From assembly GCA_963921425.1 (NCBI GenBank), contig OY992839.1, positions 12,999,409 through 13,063,408 on the forward strand: a stretch of 64,000 nucleotides of DNA, written 5' to 3'. The stretch's first letter is position 1, and the number at the start of each line of letters is the position of its first letter. The stretch is from Dryas octopetala (lineage: Eukaryota > Streptophyta > Magnoliopsida > Rosales > Rosaceae). Positions 20,701 through 35,500 of the stretch are shown piece after piece. The notes below the pieces were generated by a model, which was given only the letters and a program-made list of their open reading frames with translations, was not told where the DNA came from and made no database searches. Made by a program: the position numbers and the translations under genes.

Positions 20701-23450
20701 TTGCCTCAGTAGTTGTGCTGGAGGAGACCTAACTATGCTGCCTCTTGAAAGAGATGTTAATTAGATTTATTAGGTATATCACTTTCCTATTGAGATTTAG
20801 ACTCTTCCTTTTTCTCCATGACCTGCTGGATGCCTTCTTGGTAACCATGTATAAAACTTTTAAGAGCTTCTCTATACACAGAAGCTCTTGTCATGTAGAC
20901 TCGCTGTAGAGCCGGCTTTAGTGTCTCAATTCCTCCTCTAGCAGCCACAGCTATTCATTTTTGTTTCCAGTTAAAAACATTAAAACATTAAGCAAATTTC
21001 AAACCATTTAACTAAAAGAATTAGAAGATTTCAAGAAAATAACTGAGAATTATCGTTGTATTGGGACAGGCAGAACCATAAACATCTACTTTGTGAAAAA
21101 AATGAAATGAGAAATGCCTATTACTATCAAAAAGGAAATAAAACAGAGACAGAGACACAGGCAATAGAGCAATTAAAGTAAAACCAGATACAAAAACTAC
21201 CAACCAGATAGAACTGCCTTACAATATAAGTATCAGCTGCTTCATATCTTCCAATTCTTTTCATATTTGTTGCTCATACTGGTTTACCTCATCTTCCCTT
21301 TACTATCTCAAAGTTGAACCACTTTCAATCATAGTGAGGCAAGCATAAATAGAAATGTTGTGAAGTTGTTTTGATATACAAACCATTATCAAAAATAACT
21401 TTCTAATCAATTGTGCTCAAGTACTCGAAGCATATTTGACACATGTAAAACATTTGATAGGCTAGATTGAACGGCATACAAAATTAGATGGTTATTATTT
21501 ATGCCAACCTGAGTCAAAACATTACATGACACTAATTGTGACTCAAATCAACAAAAAAAAAAAAAAAACAAAGGAGAAATCCATAGCCATCTTCATAGTC
21601 ATATGCATGCATACATCATATGAAACATGTAAAAATGTAGGTTCTTAACTTCTTACTAATAACAGGTGATATCTGGAGCATTTGATTAAAGTTATTATTA
21701 AATGTATGACATTGTTTGACATGGCACCATACTGTAGAGATTACTTACCAAGATCCTCCAATGTTGAGGGTTCTTTCTCTAAAGAAAAGAAAAACAAGTT
21801 ATAACCAAATATTTCACCAGCTCAGATGGTCAGCTCCAAAATCAACTTTGATCTACAGCACCTGGAATTTTCAAGCATTCTAAAATTGAACAGTTGTCCA
21901 TATCTTCAAAATTCATATCAGAATAATTCAAGAAAAAGAACAACGGTTATACCCACCAAATAAGTGATTGATATGTCCCCAACCCATCAAGTTAAATACA
22001 TACACAAACTAAAGGCCTGTTTAGGAGTGTTTCTGTATGAAATGTTTTTTTCTCATTTAACACTTTTATTAGTAGTATTTTTATTATAACAAAAAATTTC
22101 GTTAAAACAAGCTATTTTCTGGAAAAACACCTATGATCAGGTGCCAACTTCTCTAAGAAGCATTGTTTCTCGAACCTAAAAAGCACTTTTGTCTCTTTCA
22201 GCCAAAGGTTACAAAATGTGTTTTTGGTTATCTGAAACCACCAACAGCACTCCCAAACAAGCCATAACTAGTTTATTTTATGTCATAAAGTATTTTACCA
22301 ATCAAGTATTACTAACTATATATTACAGTATTACTTCAATTAATCATAAGTTACTTAATTAAATCAATTGAATATGAATATGACTAACTACAAAGCCTAT
22401 ATATATATAATTAAATCAATTGGAAATGCAATCTCTTTCAGATCATAACGAACATAATCATACAGTTTTCTACAGACCACCCTGACCTTCATGTCTGTGA
22501 CATCGTTTACTTTCCTCACTTTGTCAGTGTGGACTCCAATCTGCTAGCTTTGCACTGCCTAATAATTGAAGTCCAATTTCATATGTTGCGCTACTACACT
22601 TGTAGACTTCCAAGCTATGGCTACCTGTGTAACAACTGTACCACCATCACCGAGGGACGTAACCACAAACATCTCTTAGAAAGACTTTTGTTGAAATTTA
22701 GGCAGTCACATCGGCTTCTTGGCCATTTTCCAAGTTTACATAACCTCTTTAAATACTTCTAGTACCCATGTTCACACTCTCTCACACCTATATAATTGGA
22801 TATGTTTGCAAGACCCCTCCTTAATCTTAATGCATATATCAAACGGGATTTGGTTGGATCAAAAGTTGAGTCTAGAGTCTAGAGAGAGAGAGAGGAACAT
22901 AGGGAGAGATGGAGAGAGAGGGGGGAATGAGATGGTCAGACATAGAAAATGACCATTTTACCCCTTAAAATAAGTCATCTTTTTTCAACGGAAATCTTGA
23001 CAGATCATCCTATATTAATATAAATTCTAAATAAATGTCTTTCATTAATACGAATATAAATATATGTCTTGAAATAGAAATGACCATAAAATATGTGTTC
23101 TATTTAAATATTTTTCCTTTAATTTATCATAGTTATAATATTATAAAAATGGTTTATAATTTAATTGAATTTTTACGAATATGATTTTTAAAACGTGATA
23201 TAAAAAATAAACGGCTTACACTATAATATAATGCAATTTTAATAATTAATATAAAATTAGCATACAAAAACTTAGCAGCAAGGAATATATTTTTTTTCCC
23301 TGAGTAAACCAAATAAAATTTGAAGTAATCAAAAGTCTTATTATTGGTACCGAAAAAAAAAAAAAAACGAAACAGTCATGTTGTTATTACGAGCTCGCAT
23401 AAGAGTCCTGCTCTCAGAATTCAGATCTAATAACTGTTGTAAATTGTAAT
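20701..23450. other. Intergenic region upstream of SEC5; one MITE, no gene
   Basis: AT-rich single-copy sequence with scattered short frames of no recognisable family. It includes a hAT-like MITE at 22014-22263, a purine-rich GAGAGA stretch near 22880-22925 and poly(A) runs near 21553 and 23354. No other feature could be supported. Confidence 0.6.
22014..22263. mobile_element. Small hAT-like MITE
   Basis: The ends are inverted: GGCCTGTTTAGGAGTG at the left, and CACTCCCAAACAAGCC at the right, whose complement reads GGCTTGTTTGGGAGTG. The 250-bp interior has no coding capacity. Such GGCCTGTTTGG-type ends are common in plant hAT-derived MITEs. An 8-bp target duplication is not clear. Confidence 0.6.
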
Positions 23451-23513
23451 AGATAATCAAAAAGAAGTTGAAATCTGAAATAGAGAAACTCTGAGAGATC
23501 AGCAGAATCCGAA

Positions 23514-26500
23514 ATGTCGAGCGACGAGGACGAGGAGGAGCTCCTCCAGATGGCTCTGAAGGAGCAATCCCAGCGCGACGTCAATTACCGAAAGCCCCAC
23601 TCCAGCAAGTCCCGTGGACCCGTCGCAAATTACGTTCAGGCCCCTGCTCCTCCTCCGCAAAAGAAATCCTCCTCGGCGCCTGCTCAGAACAACAGCAAGC
23701 GGCGAGTCGTCGACGCCGACGACGACGAGTCCGATATCGACATGCTCAGCATCTCCAGCGGCGATGAGGACTCCGCCGCCAGAGATCAGCAGCGCGTGCG
23801 CTCCCGCGGCGGCGGCGCTGGCGGGAGAGCTGGAGGAGGTGGAGGAGGAGGAGCCAGAGACGACGACGGCGGCGTTTGGGACGGCGAAGAGCCCGGTTGT
23901 TGGAAGCACGTCGACGAGGCCGAGGTGTGTATGTATGTTTAAGTTCAAATTCAAATTCAAATTCAATGCTAGTGCTTTCTCCTCTGAGCTTGATTTTGGG
24001 GATTTAGGGATTTCGGTTTTGTTTTGTACAACGAACAAGAAATGAATTTGGGTTTTGTGGCAGCTTGCTCGTAGGGTTCGCGAAATGCGGGAGACGAGAA
24101 CGGCACCAGTGACCCAACAAAAGGTTGAGCGCAAAGTGTCTACAGCAGGATTGGCACGAAAACTTAATAATTTACAGTCCTTCCCTCGCGGAATGGAGTG
24201 TATTGACCCCCTAGGCTTGGGGTTAGTATCTTTTTTTAATTTTTTAATTTTTAAGTTTTCTTCTTAGTCTTACTCTCACACACTTGCATTTGATTGCTAT
24301 GACAGGATAATAGACAACAAAACCTTAAGACTGATCACTGAGTCTTCGGACTATTCTCCATCCAAGGAAGACAGAATTGATAATAATCTTCGTGGTAATG
24401 CTGCATTTTCACTTTGCTTTGCTCATTAAGTTACTGTTGTTTGTAGTTGACTTTCTCTTACCACTTTGCAGTCTTTGCATAACAAAGACTAATCCATGAA
24501 TTGGGTTATCTGTAATTTGATTACAGTTTTTATCTCCTTTTTAGTACACTTTTTTTTCTTTTTGTTTTATAAAATTAAAATGTGTCTATATAAACGAAGG
24601 CCCTCAGGAGTTGATGTACTTATCAGACACCAGAAAAATAGTTGACATGCTCCTATGTGATAAAGATTTAGCTATGTATTGGTGAGTGGACATGAGTGCA
24701 GATTTATTAACTCTTATACTGTGAGTATATTTAGAAGAAACTTAAATGACAATGAGGTGGAAGAGTTATCTTTGTTATTGGTGTTATTGGAGAGTGTTAG
24801 ACTGGTTGAGGCTAGACCGGATCTTAAAAGATTGAGTTTAGAGTCATCATTAGTTTTGTCTTGCAAATCGTTCTTCAGTTTTTTAAATGAAAGAGATGTG
24901 GGACCAGTGTCTTCTCCAGCAGCGACATGGAAAGCTAAAGCACCTCCTAAGGTCTAAATGTTGGGTTTGCTTGTGGCACACATGAGGATGGATACATGCG
25001 ATATGCTTCAGAAAAGAAGACCAAATGGCTGTTATTGTCCTCATTGGTGCGCTATGTGCAAGAGGCAGAGGGAAAGTACTGATCATAGTTTTGTGCACTG
25101 TCCAGTAGCTTTAGGATTGTGGCACAAACTGTTTAGGGGGGCTAAGATGAGTTGGGTACTTGTTGGTTGCCTTAGGGTGTTATTCTTTGTCAAGTAAAAA
25201 ACATGCTTTGTTTGGCAGAGGGAAAAAAGGCAAAAGTCCTATGGGGTGGTAGTGTTTTGGCTGTATTTTGGGTCATTTGGATGGAAGGGAATAGGAGGAT
25301 TTTCAAGGATTATAGAGTGGTTGAGATTGAGGAGCTTTGGGAGAGAGCAAGGTTTTGGTTCTTGTTGTGGCACCCATTGGTGGAATTTAAATATTTATCT
25401 TTCTTTTGTAATGTGCTTGCAGGGCAGTTGTAGGATAAGTTCACTGTTATCTTTCCCAGGGTTGATTATTTTTGTTTGCACATTAATGCTGTATCTCTGA
25501 TGTGGACTTCTTATCCCAATTATTGTATCATTTTTAGGAGGATCAGTATAATATGTTGTATATCAAAATCTTGTCGTGGTGATCAATAATATTTACTAAT
25601 AGAAGAATGAAGGCCAAACTAGAGACCCGGAGGACGTTTAGGCATGATCAGCCACAAAAATTTATGTTGTTCCAATTAGTATACAAAACCCAATTTCAGT
25701 CATGCGTGATGCCATGAAAAGATAAAGATATCTAATTGTCTTTAATGAACTTGGGTTTATATCTATGAGCATGTGCATATGCGTTTCTGTCTGTGACTAA
25801 AGTGAATACTAGAGGCATTTGTTCAGAGTTCTCAGTTCTGCCTTCAACTTTTCTAAGCATCAGCTGAATGATGACACGTAATATGATATACTGATATACA
25901 GAATGTTTATGACATGGCATTTTGAATGTGTTTTGGGTGCTGGCTGGTGGCGTTATGATATTGGACCCAGATTTTTTTTTTGTTGCTTTTAGCTATAGAA
26001 TCTAGTAATGATAAAATTTTAGGTTATAGATGATAAGAGAAACCTTTATATTTTGGAACGTTCTAAAGTTTGTACATGTTTATACTCTATACACCTTGGC
26101 CTCATAAGCTGAGTTTGTTCATTTTCCCTTAATTCACACTCTGGCTGACATCTTCTATGTTGATATTTGCAGAGAAGTTGTTGTATTTCTCTGAGAAATT
26201 TGATGCCAAGCTCTTTCTATCCCGGATACACCAAGACACAGGTGCAGCAGATTTAGAGGCCGGTGCTCTTGCTATAAAAAGTGATCTTAAAGGACGGACT
26301 CAGCAGAGAAAACAATTAGTCAAAGACAATTTTGACTGCTTTGTCTCTTGCAAAACCACAATTGATGGTATAAAATCATCACATCTCACATGGGGTTCTG
26401 GTGTTTAAGGAGCTGCTTTATTTTAGATGTGTTTTACTGTTCCAAATTTGGAAATTACAAGAAGCTGTGCCATATGTGACAATTAGACATATTGTAGTTA

Positions 26501-29500
26501 ATTTATTTTTTTGGAAGGCAAGATAGATATTAGAGAAAAGAATTCCTAACAGTCTTGCTAATCTCATACCAAAAAATTAGAAAGTGCTAATCGTTACGAT
26601 CAGTTTGTCAATGTAAGATTTTTCCATCAGCGTCACATCCATCTCTTCTTAGTGACCTCACGTTTTTGTGGCAACTATCCTATAGCATCTAGCAAAAAAT
26701 TATCAGTTCCTGTCATGTACATATGTGGTTTCTCAACCAGTGAAGCATCGCAATTCTCCACTATCAGACTAGCCATCAACTACCTCCTTAACCTCATATT
26801 GCATGTCCTTTCCTGCTTGTACTATTTCTGTCACACCTAGACATGTTGCCATTGCTAGAGCTATGTTGTCCATTAACCACCAAGAAAATGATCCCACCTG
26901 TAATTCTCTCAGTCTTTGCTTTCTTGTGGATTCCCTCACCACTTGTCCTCCTTGCCCTAAATGACTCAACTCCGTCTCTTCCTTTCATTACCCTTTCAAG
27001 TTCTCCATCTTGTTTATCTGATTATTTTTCTCTCCATTCTTTCCCTTTAATCTCAATTCTAGTGAAAATTTGAAATTAAGATGTTGTCATTTTCCCTGTG
27101 TAGTTGTAATTTATTTGAGATGTAATAGCTTTGGTGATCAAAGTAAACTTGTCTTCACATAAAAAGCAGCCACTTTTGAACTTGTAATTTGGAGCATCTT
27201 TGTGGAAAGCACATGAAAACAAGGCAGTTGGTTACCTTTCTGTTTAAAATTTGCTTGTGAGCTTAGTTTGGTTGAATTGATACCCAACTTCTTAATGCCT
27301 TACTTTATTTCTTTCTTTAGTTGAAAAATGTGAAACGTTCGTTGGAATTGTATATTTCGTATTAGTAATCAGTAGGGTGTTTCTTGATTTTTTATGGAAG
27401 ATATTGATTCTTGTGCAGATATTGAGTCTAAGTTAAAACGGATTGAAGACGACCCTGAAGGTTCAGGAACTTCTCATTTGTTCAGTTGTATGCAAGGAGT
27501 GAGTTCGTTGGCTAATCGTGCATTCCAGCCTCTATTTGAGAGACAGGTTGGCCAGACTTAAATTTTGGATTTGGTTGGAGGCTTATTCCCGTTGTTTATG
27601 CAACTTGGATGATATAAGTTTCTGCTGAAATTCACTAAGAGATAGAGGAATAGGCTTTAGAATGATCTGATGATTTCTATTCTTCTCTCAGAGGAGGAAA
27701 TATATAGCTTACAGCCATTACATAGAAAAGGAAAGTAATTAAGCTAATTAAGCCTAAAAGCCAACTTCTACATCTAAGCCTATAATTAAGCTAATTACAA
27801 TTAACCTATAATTAAGGTAATTACAATAAATCAGTTATGCAAACAAATATTGAACATGTCAACAGTTTTATCTAGTTTTTAAATTGTTGTAGGCTCAAGC
27901 TGAGAAGATCAGGTCCGCCCAAGGAATGCTACAGAGGTTTCGGACCCTTTTCAACTTGCCCAGTACAATTCGTGGTAGCATAAGCAAGGGAGAATATGAC
28001 TTGGCGGTTAGGGAATACAAGAAGGCCAAGTCGATTGCTCTGCCTTCTCATGTAAACAACAATCTGTATTAATTTCATTTGTCATTGTTTTTATAAGAAA
28101 ATTAGATAATTCTGAAGCTCATAAGTCGTATCGGATCTATGCACCAACTGATATTGGTTGATATTAGTTGTACATCTGTTGTAGTTGTAGTTGTAGTGAT
28201 TTCTCAAAGTGATTGGTTTAGTGATTCAAATCCAATCTTGTTAAAGAATATGCTACTTAACTGGTTTTGTATTTCATTACTTTTCCATTGTGACATCTGT
28301 CTGTGGCTTTAAGTTAGGGGATTACATATCTCAAAAGTTCTTGTTGTTGGAGGGATACATTCCGCTGTATATTATTGCACGGCTCAATGGGATTCCTCTC
28401 CTCATTTCTAATTTTTAATTAAGTGATTATTCAATTAATGCAATGGAATTTTGATTTCATTCGAATTGACTATCATGATTATATTTTTTTTCTTATTTTC
28501 ATTATGAAATATATCACCTTGTTGTTGCAGTTTTCTGCATGGATGCTATAATTGTTGACATCAATCTTCAAAGACAAAGCATTTTGATCTTTTTATTCTT
28601 TTTTTCTTTTTTTCCATTGATCGATGTATCATGTGTGTTGCATAAGGGTGCTAATCTTATATTTGTTTTGAATTCTAATGTAATTTTCTACCTTAGACAT
28701 TGATAACAATTGTCTTATGATCTCCTGACAACTGATTTCATTCCAGCATCTATTTTAGGCAGAATACTGTTCATTAAGGCTTTTAAATTTCTCTAATATG
28801 TTGAATCATTTGCATTAGAGTGCTCTTTTCGTACTGAATTCATTATACTTGTGCTATCATCCAATTGCAGGTGGGAATACTGAAACGTGTTCTTGAAGAG
28901 GTTGATAAAGTGATGCATGAGTTTAAAGGCACGCTTTACAAGTCTATGGAAGATCCACAAATAGATTTAACAAATGTAAGCTTATTATGTAAATATCAGT
29001 AATCTTTTTTTTTGAAAAGAATAAATATTATTGCATGAGTTCCGCCACTAGTTTCTTACTTTGTAGTGCTAAATTTCAAAATTCAGGTTTGTCCCATATT
29101 TCCATTTCTCATGTTTTTTTCCCCTGTGGCCCACTTCAATTAGATTAAATAATAATCTATTTCAAAAACAAGTCATTTACAAATAAAAAATTCTTAGTGA
29201 TAGTTGGGTTGGTTAAAGACATTGTTGTGGGAACGAGACTGCCAGTCGAACCAGGACTTGTTGGACTTTTGGTTGTACCACAAAGCCAGAAAATCACAAA
29301 AGGGACTGGCGGTTTGGCTAAAGACATTGTGATGGACAACGAATAAGAAAGACTTTAGTGTTGCTAAGCTGGTATTTTTCTTATACTCATAGCTTAAGAT
29401 TTTAAAACATTTTGAACATTGTTTCTTGTTTCCCTTCTGTAACCATAATCATTATGTTTTCTGGAGTGGGTTCTTTAAGGGTGTTCAAGTTAAGGGAAAA

Positions 29501-32500
29501 GGAACTATGTTGATATCTTTGAGATATCCTGTTCTTGAAGACATTAATGGAACTTTATATGGGAGATAGTTTTATCATTAATAGAGGGGAAGATGCCATT
29601 CCAGAGTAGGGAATAAACACCATCTCAAGAGATATAGCTTTGCAAGCATATATTATTCAGCAGTAAAATTATACTGACAGGCATTTGCTGCTTTTCATAG
29701 CCTAGGAATTTTGGATACTGTAAATTCCATGGATGAGATGTCAACATAGAATGACTCCACAAGATTGTAATAAAAAATGGCTTGTCACAGTATACACAAA
29801 CACACACGTGTAGTTTGTTGATACCTGTTATGAAAGGTCTGTCTCCCTACCACTGCATAACTTTTTACCCCTGCATCATTCATCCTTATAGGAGCTTGTC
29901 TTGTAGTTTTTTCAGTTCATAGCAGTCTTTAAAGAAGGGTTTTGGTCCTTTGCTAAGGCATAATAGAACAAAGGAAGGAAAGAAATTTGGGATTTTATAC
30001 ATCCTTGTTTGAGACTCTTGTAAGGATCTAGGGTGAGTGATTTGGAGGTTAGAGGCCCAACAATTTCAGCTCCTTTTTTTCCCCCCTAAAGTTGGATGGA
30101 CTTGGGACAAAAGCAAATGCTTTCTGTTTTCTAAATAACACCCGGTTAGGCAGAAGGCAAGTGCAAGAGTGCTGTCAATTAACTGTCCCATTATACTGGA
30201 AAATGATCATTTGAAAGAATGACGGGTCTTTTTGGTTTGAATGTGGCTGAAACATCATTTATTCAAAAATTGTTTTAAGGAGAAGTGAGCAGAAGCAGTG
30301 ACACAAGGGTGGGAAGGATACAAATTATGAGGAATTTAGAATTTTGTGAAGAAAAAGCTCAAGGTGCGGAATCAGGAAATTTTTGGGGATGTGAAAAAGA
30401 AGGGTTGGAAACAGAGCAGTTTGTTGACAACACTATCTTCTTTCTTTCTGGGATTAACATAAGTATTATAATCTTTCTTTTAAAAAGAAAATAACTTAAG
30501 TAATATGATCTTGTTTCAGTTGAAATTTTTGATGACCCTTCTCTTACTTTTTCTAATTGTTTGGAAAGCTAAGATACCCTTTAAGGTACAAGTATATGCT
30601 CAGAGAGTGCATGATGATGCCCATATTTAGAAAAATTTGAAGCTTTTGAAGCTTTAAGGCATCATCAATATGGGCTTCTTTATGGCCATCAGTTACTCCA
30701 ATTTTTAGGGATTTTTCATTTTCTGTAATCTTGTCTAATTGGGGGGCTGTTGTGTATTAGGGAGACTTTCTCCTAACCTTTGTATGATTGGTTTGTTATC
30801 ATCCTAGAGCTTATTATCTAGGAAAGTGTAGGTTAGTGGACATCTTGTTCACTGCATTGTGTGTTGTATTGTTGTTTTCTTTTAATGAAAGTCTGTTTCT
30901 TATAAATATATATATATATATATATGGGAATCAAAACCTCACCAAAGTTTAGCTGTAGAAAAAGTCCCACATTGTTGATGAAAGTGAAGAAGAGTTTGTT
31001 CTTTTAAAGTCAAAACCTCAGCCACATTTTCAGCCATTAAGTGTAGCATGACCTACTGCTGTGGGGTTGGCTTTTCAAATTAAAAGCTCAAACTTTACAT
31101 TTTCTTTAAAAAAATATTGAAAAGTTAAAAACCTGATAAAAACTTTAAACTTTTTTGTTTTTCCTAATCTATGAGGGCTCATTATTGTCATCAAGTTCAG
31201 GTAGCTGAGCTTGAGCTTGTGCATTAGAACTCGAGTTGTTGAGTTTTAATTGAGCTTATTCTATATGAGTTGAGCTGAGCCTGAACAACTCGAAGCTAGG
31301 CTTGGTTAAACTCATTACACCCCACCTGATATCTCCTTTAAGATGGTGTTGCTTCATGTAGTACTAAAGGAATTGTTTATTGGGAAATCAAATCAAAGGT
31401 TAGTCTGCAACTTTGTTGTTCTGTGAGTTAGTTGTTAGTTAAGAATAGACCACCTACCATTACCACCATTGTTAGAATATAAAATAATTGTTCTCACATT
31501 TAATAGCATAAGCCTTTGGGAATAGTGTTAAACCCACAGACTATTAATACAAAAGTTTCTTACTCCAAACCCCTACAATTGCAATTTTCCAATATTAAGT
31601 TGAATTCCACATGCTGGGCTCTAGTAGTTGAAAGAAGCCCACATGTGAGGGGGAGTGTTAGAATGTAAAATAACTATTGGCCTATATCCTAACAGCTTAT
31701 GCTTTTGGGAATTGGGAAACTAACAAACTTATCAACCACCTATGACCTTTTCTTTTCTTCTTTTTTAATATATTTTTTTGGGGCCTCATTACCACCTATG
31801 TTTTGGTTGAAAGGTGATAGGGTGGTTTTGTTAGATGAGGTGGTACACATATATTAAACTGTGTTGTGGTTCAAGACTCACCATATCTTGTATTTACCAT
31901 TATATTACTTTCATGCTTGGTAATTATTTTATTATTTTTGAGTAGTTTTATACTAAAACGCTTTTATGCTTAATGTAGCTTGAAAACACAGTGAGGCTGT
32001 TATTGGAGCTGGATCATGAGTCAGATCCAGTTTGGCACTATTTAAATATACAGGTTAGTAAGTTGATAACTATACTTGGGACTTATTTTGTTTTTTTCTT
32101 TTGAAATTCTTTGGTTGTAAACTAAGTAATTTTTATGAGGATTTAAATATACAGCTTATTATTTAGGCTTAATAGCCATTTTAGCCCCTCAACTATGACC
32201 CGGGTGTCAAATTGCCCCCAAACTAAAAATTTGGTTAATTTACCCCTCAGACTTTTAAAAATAGGCCAATGTGTCCCATTTCGTCAATTTCTTAAAATTC
32301 CATCCATATTTCCGTCCAAACACATAAAATGGACAATTGATGCCCAAACTTAGAGTAAAATGACTATTATACCTAAAATTAAAAAAAGACAAAAAAAAAA
32401 AAATTATTATTATTGTATTTTTCAAATTTTTTTATTTTATTTTAGGAATAATAGTCATTTTACCTCAACTTTGGGCATGAATTGTCCATTTTACCCTCAC

Positions 32501-35500
32501 TCATATGGCATGTGAAAATGTGTTTGAACGGAAATATAGATGAAATCTTAAAAAATTGACGGAATGGGCCACATTGACATATTTTAAAAGTTTGAGGGGT
32601 AAATTAACTGAAGTTTTTTGTTTATGGGGCAATTTGACACCCCGCTCATAGTTGAGGGGGCAAAATATTTAGCCTATTATTTACATATACTGGTATACTC
32701 ATTATGTTAGGATTTGAAAATGCATTTGCTTGGTTGCTGAAGCCAGTCTGTTACAGTAAAATAATTATTGTCTCACTTACTGAAGTCTTTATGTTGTTTC
32801 TTTTTCAGAATAACAGAATTCGGGGTTTGCTTGAGAAGTGCACATTAGATCATGAAACTAGAATGGAGACTTTACATAATGAGTTACGTGAAAGGGCTGT
32901 TTCTGATGCTAGATGGATGCAAATTCAACAAGATGTAAATCAATCTGTAAGTGTGAACGTTTAAAGGATCTTCTACAGTTCTACTGACTGACAGCTAAAT
33001 AATGCGTCGGTGCTTAACTATTTGTTCCTTTTCACTATTGTCAGTCAGATTTCAACTATTCTCTTCCTCTTGGGAACAACCACCTTCCAGTAGATTCTCT
33101 GCCAGTAGGCTTGACAGGTGAAGAAGTTGATGCTCTTAGAGGGAGGTATATTCGTAGATTAACTGCTGTACTTATCCATCACATACCAGCTTTCTGGAAA
33201 GTAGCACTTTCTGTTTTCAGTGGGAAGTTCGCAAAGGTATGCTGAACAATTTCTTCATTCTAAGCTTTGGCATTTATGTAAGAAGTACCTGTTATAATTG
33301 ATAGAATCTGTCTACCTGTAAAAGCTTTATCTTAAAATTTCTTGAAAGTAGCACTCTCTGTTTATTAAAGCCCAAATGGAACAAAATGAGTTCCCTAACT
33401 TCTACGTGTTCTCCCCCCATTTGCTATCAATATTTCTAATGTCCATGAGGTTTAGTCTCTAGCTCTGACACTGTCATGTTTGCTCAAGTATTTAATTTGA
33501 GAGCTGACAAGTGTCATCATATAGTATCTGATATGTTTGTTTAGCTGCTTTTATGTGAGAATGCATACTGCTAAACTAAGCCCATTTCCTGTTCAACACT
33601 GATCAATGTAATGACGTGCATATTTTCCAGTGGTTACATTTATTTACTTCCGTGTTATATTTAAGTATTGATCTGGTATTTTGTTCCAAGTGAGATAATT
33701 TCACTTGCATTCTTATGCTCGATCAAAATCTTTCAGTCGTCCCAAGTTTCTACTGAATCAAATACTAACGCTCCAACAAATAAGACCGAGGATAAAGTTG
33801 GAGATGGGAAGTACTCAACTCATTCTCTTGATGAAGTTGCCGGAATGATACGAATTACTATATCTGCATATGAAGTCAAGGTGAGTATGCTGGCTCAACC
33901 ATCTTATTAACATTACATAAATGGTAGTTCAATAAACTAAACTACATTAATGGCCGTGAATAATGGTTTGCGTACAAAATTTACCAATATAGTCTGGTTT
34001 TTTGTTCTTTTGTTTTTAATTAAACTAAAACTACCTTCTGTTTCTGGTTTTGTTGTGTTTGTGGGTTGTATTTCCTTGTTTGTCAGCTTTTGTGTCCTGT
34101 GTTTGTTGGGTGAGGGTGGTTTCTTTGTTTTTTTTAGCAGTGATTCTGCATTTTTTTTTTAAACGTGGATAGCTTGTCCATTGTGCTTGTATCTTCATTA
34201 TTATTCTAATAAAATATGTGCCATAAAAGAAAAATGAAGTGAAAAATCAAGTTAGATATGAATTTGGATGCTTTCCAGTTTGGTTTGAGGAGGCAATGTA
34301 TGTCAACTTGTTAAACCTTATTTCAATGTTGAAGGTGAAAGAAAATATAATTGTTGAAGATACATAATCAACAAGGGAGGGTAAATTTGCCATGTAATTT
34401 TTTATTGCAGTCTTGCAGACGTTGTGGTCACAACTTTACTATCACCTTGAGGATTTCATATTTATTTATTTTTTTCGGTGCACTTATGCACCGTATAGTT
34501 TCGGAAATGGTAAAATGAGAAGCCATGAATGTAGAGGTAAAATTGAAATTATGACCTTATATAAGTGAAATAATTGCTCTAAATTGGATCCAATTTGAAA
34601 ACTTTTTGAGGAAATATGTTCTTTTAACAGAAAATTGTTTTAGGGGATAAAAGGTATGCTTTTATAAAATTGTGCAATTGTGACCTTATATAATTTTTTC
34701 ATGACGAATGTGGCAAAATATGGTGAAATTTGGGATGGTACTTTTTTAAGAAATAATTTGGATAGTTCTGCCCCCTTTTAATGCCTGTAAATACTGAAAA
34801 GAAAAATAAGTTAATTTCATTTTCGCCCCTCATCAATAAAATGTTACAATGTCACATCCGAAGTTAGATTTAAGTTGCAAACTTTGGGTGTGACAGTGCA
34901 ACTTTCAAAGACGAGGCACCAAATTGAAATTTGGTGCAAACTTGGGGGGTGTAAAGTGAAATTAACCTGAAAAAAAATAAATAAAGAATTTTCAGCAGAT
35001 GTCCTATATCTGGCTATTAGCCCAATTTCTGTTGTCACTACTTCAGACAATTCACTATTTGGAGAGATAAAGCTACATGGTTACTTTGAAGAGCAATGTG
35101 GAATTTTAAGCTTCAAAATTATGTTGGTATACTTTGTTTATCAAAGAGGGAGCTATAAAAATTGCTGCGGGAATATAGATATTAAATTATATGGTGTTTG
35201 TATTGCTCCAAATTTAAATTGCGCATCATTTCATGTCAAACTGCATTCAATGGTTCTTTCATATCTTCTGTTCAGACCCCAGGTTCAGCAGGTGGTTACA
35301 ATCATATTTCTCTTGGTGCAGGTTTGCAACACATTTCGTGATCTTGAAGAATCAAACATACTCCAACCATATATGAGTGATGCTATAATGGCAATATCTA
35401 AAGCATGTGAAGCTTTTGAAGCAAAGGAATCGGCTCCTTCTATTGCTGGTATGTTAGTTTTCTCTTAACCTGCAATCTGCTGATTTCTCAAAATATTCTG

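Noticed and set aside
22870..22925. Regulatory GAGA element upstream of SEC5
   Set aside because: The purine-rich run is imperfect and about 600 bases from the start codon; nothing links it to SEC5 control.
26640..27000. Short frames on both strands in SEC5 intron 4
   Set aside because: Some residues look protein-like but no family could be named, and the frames are short and mutually overlapping.
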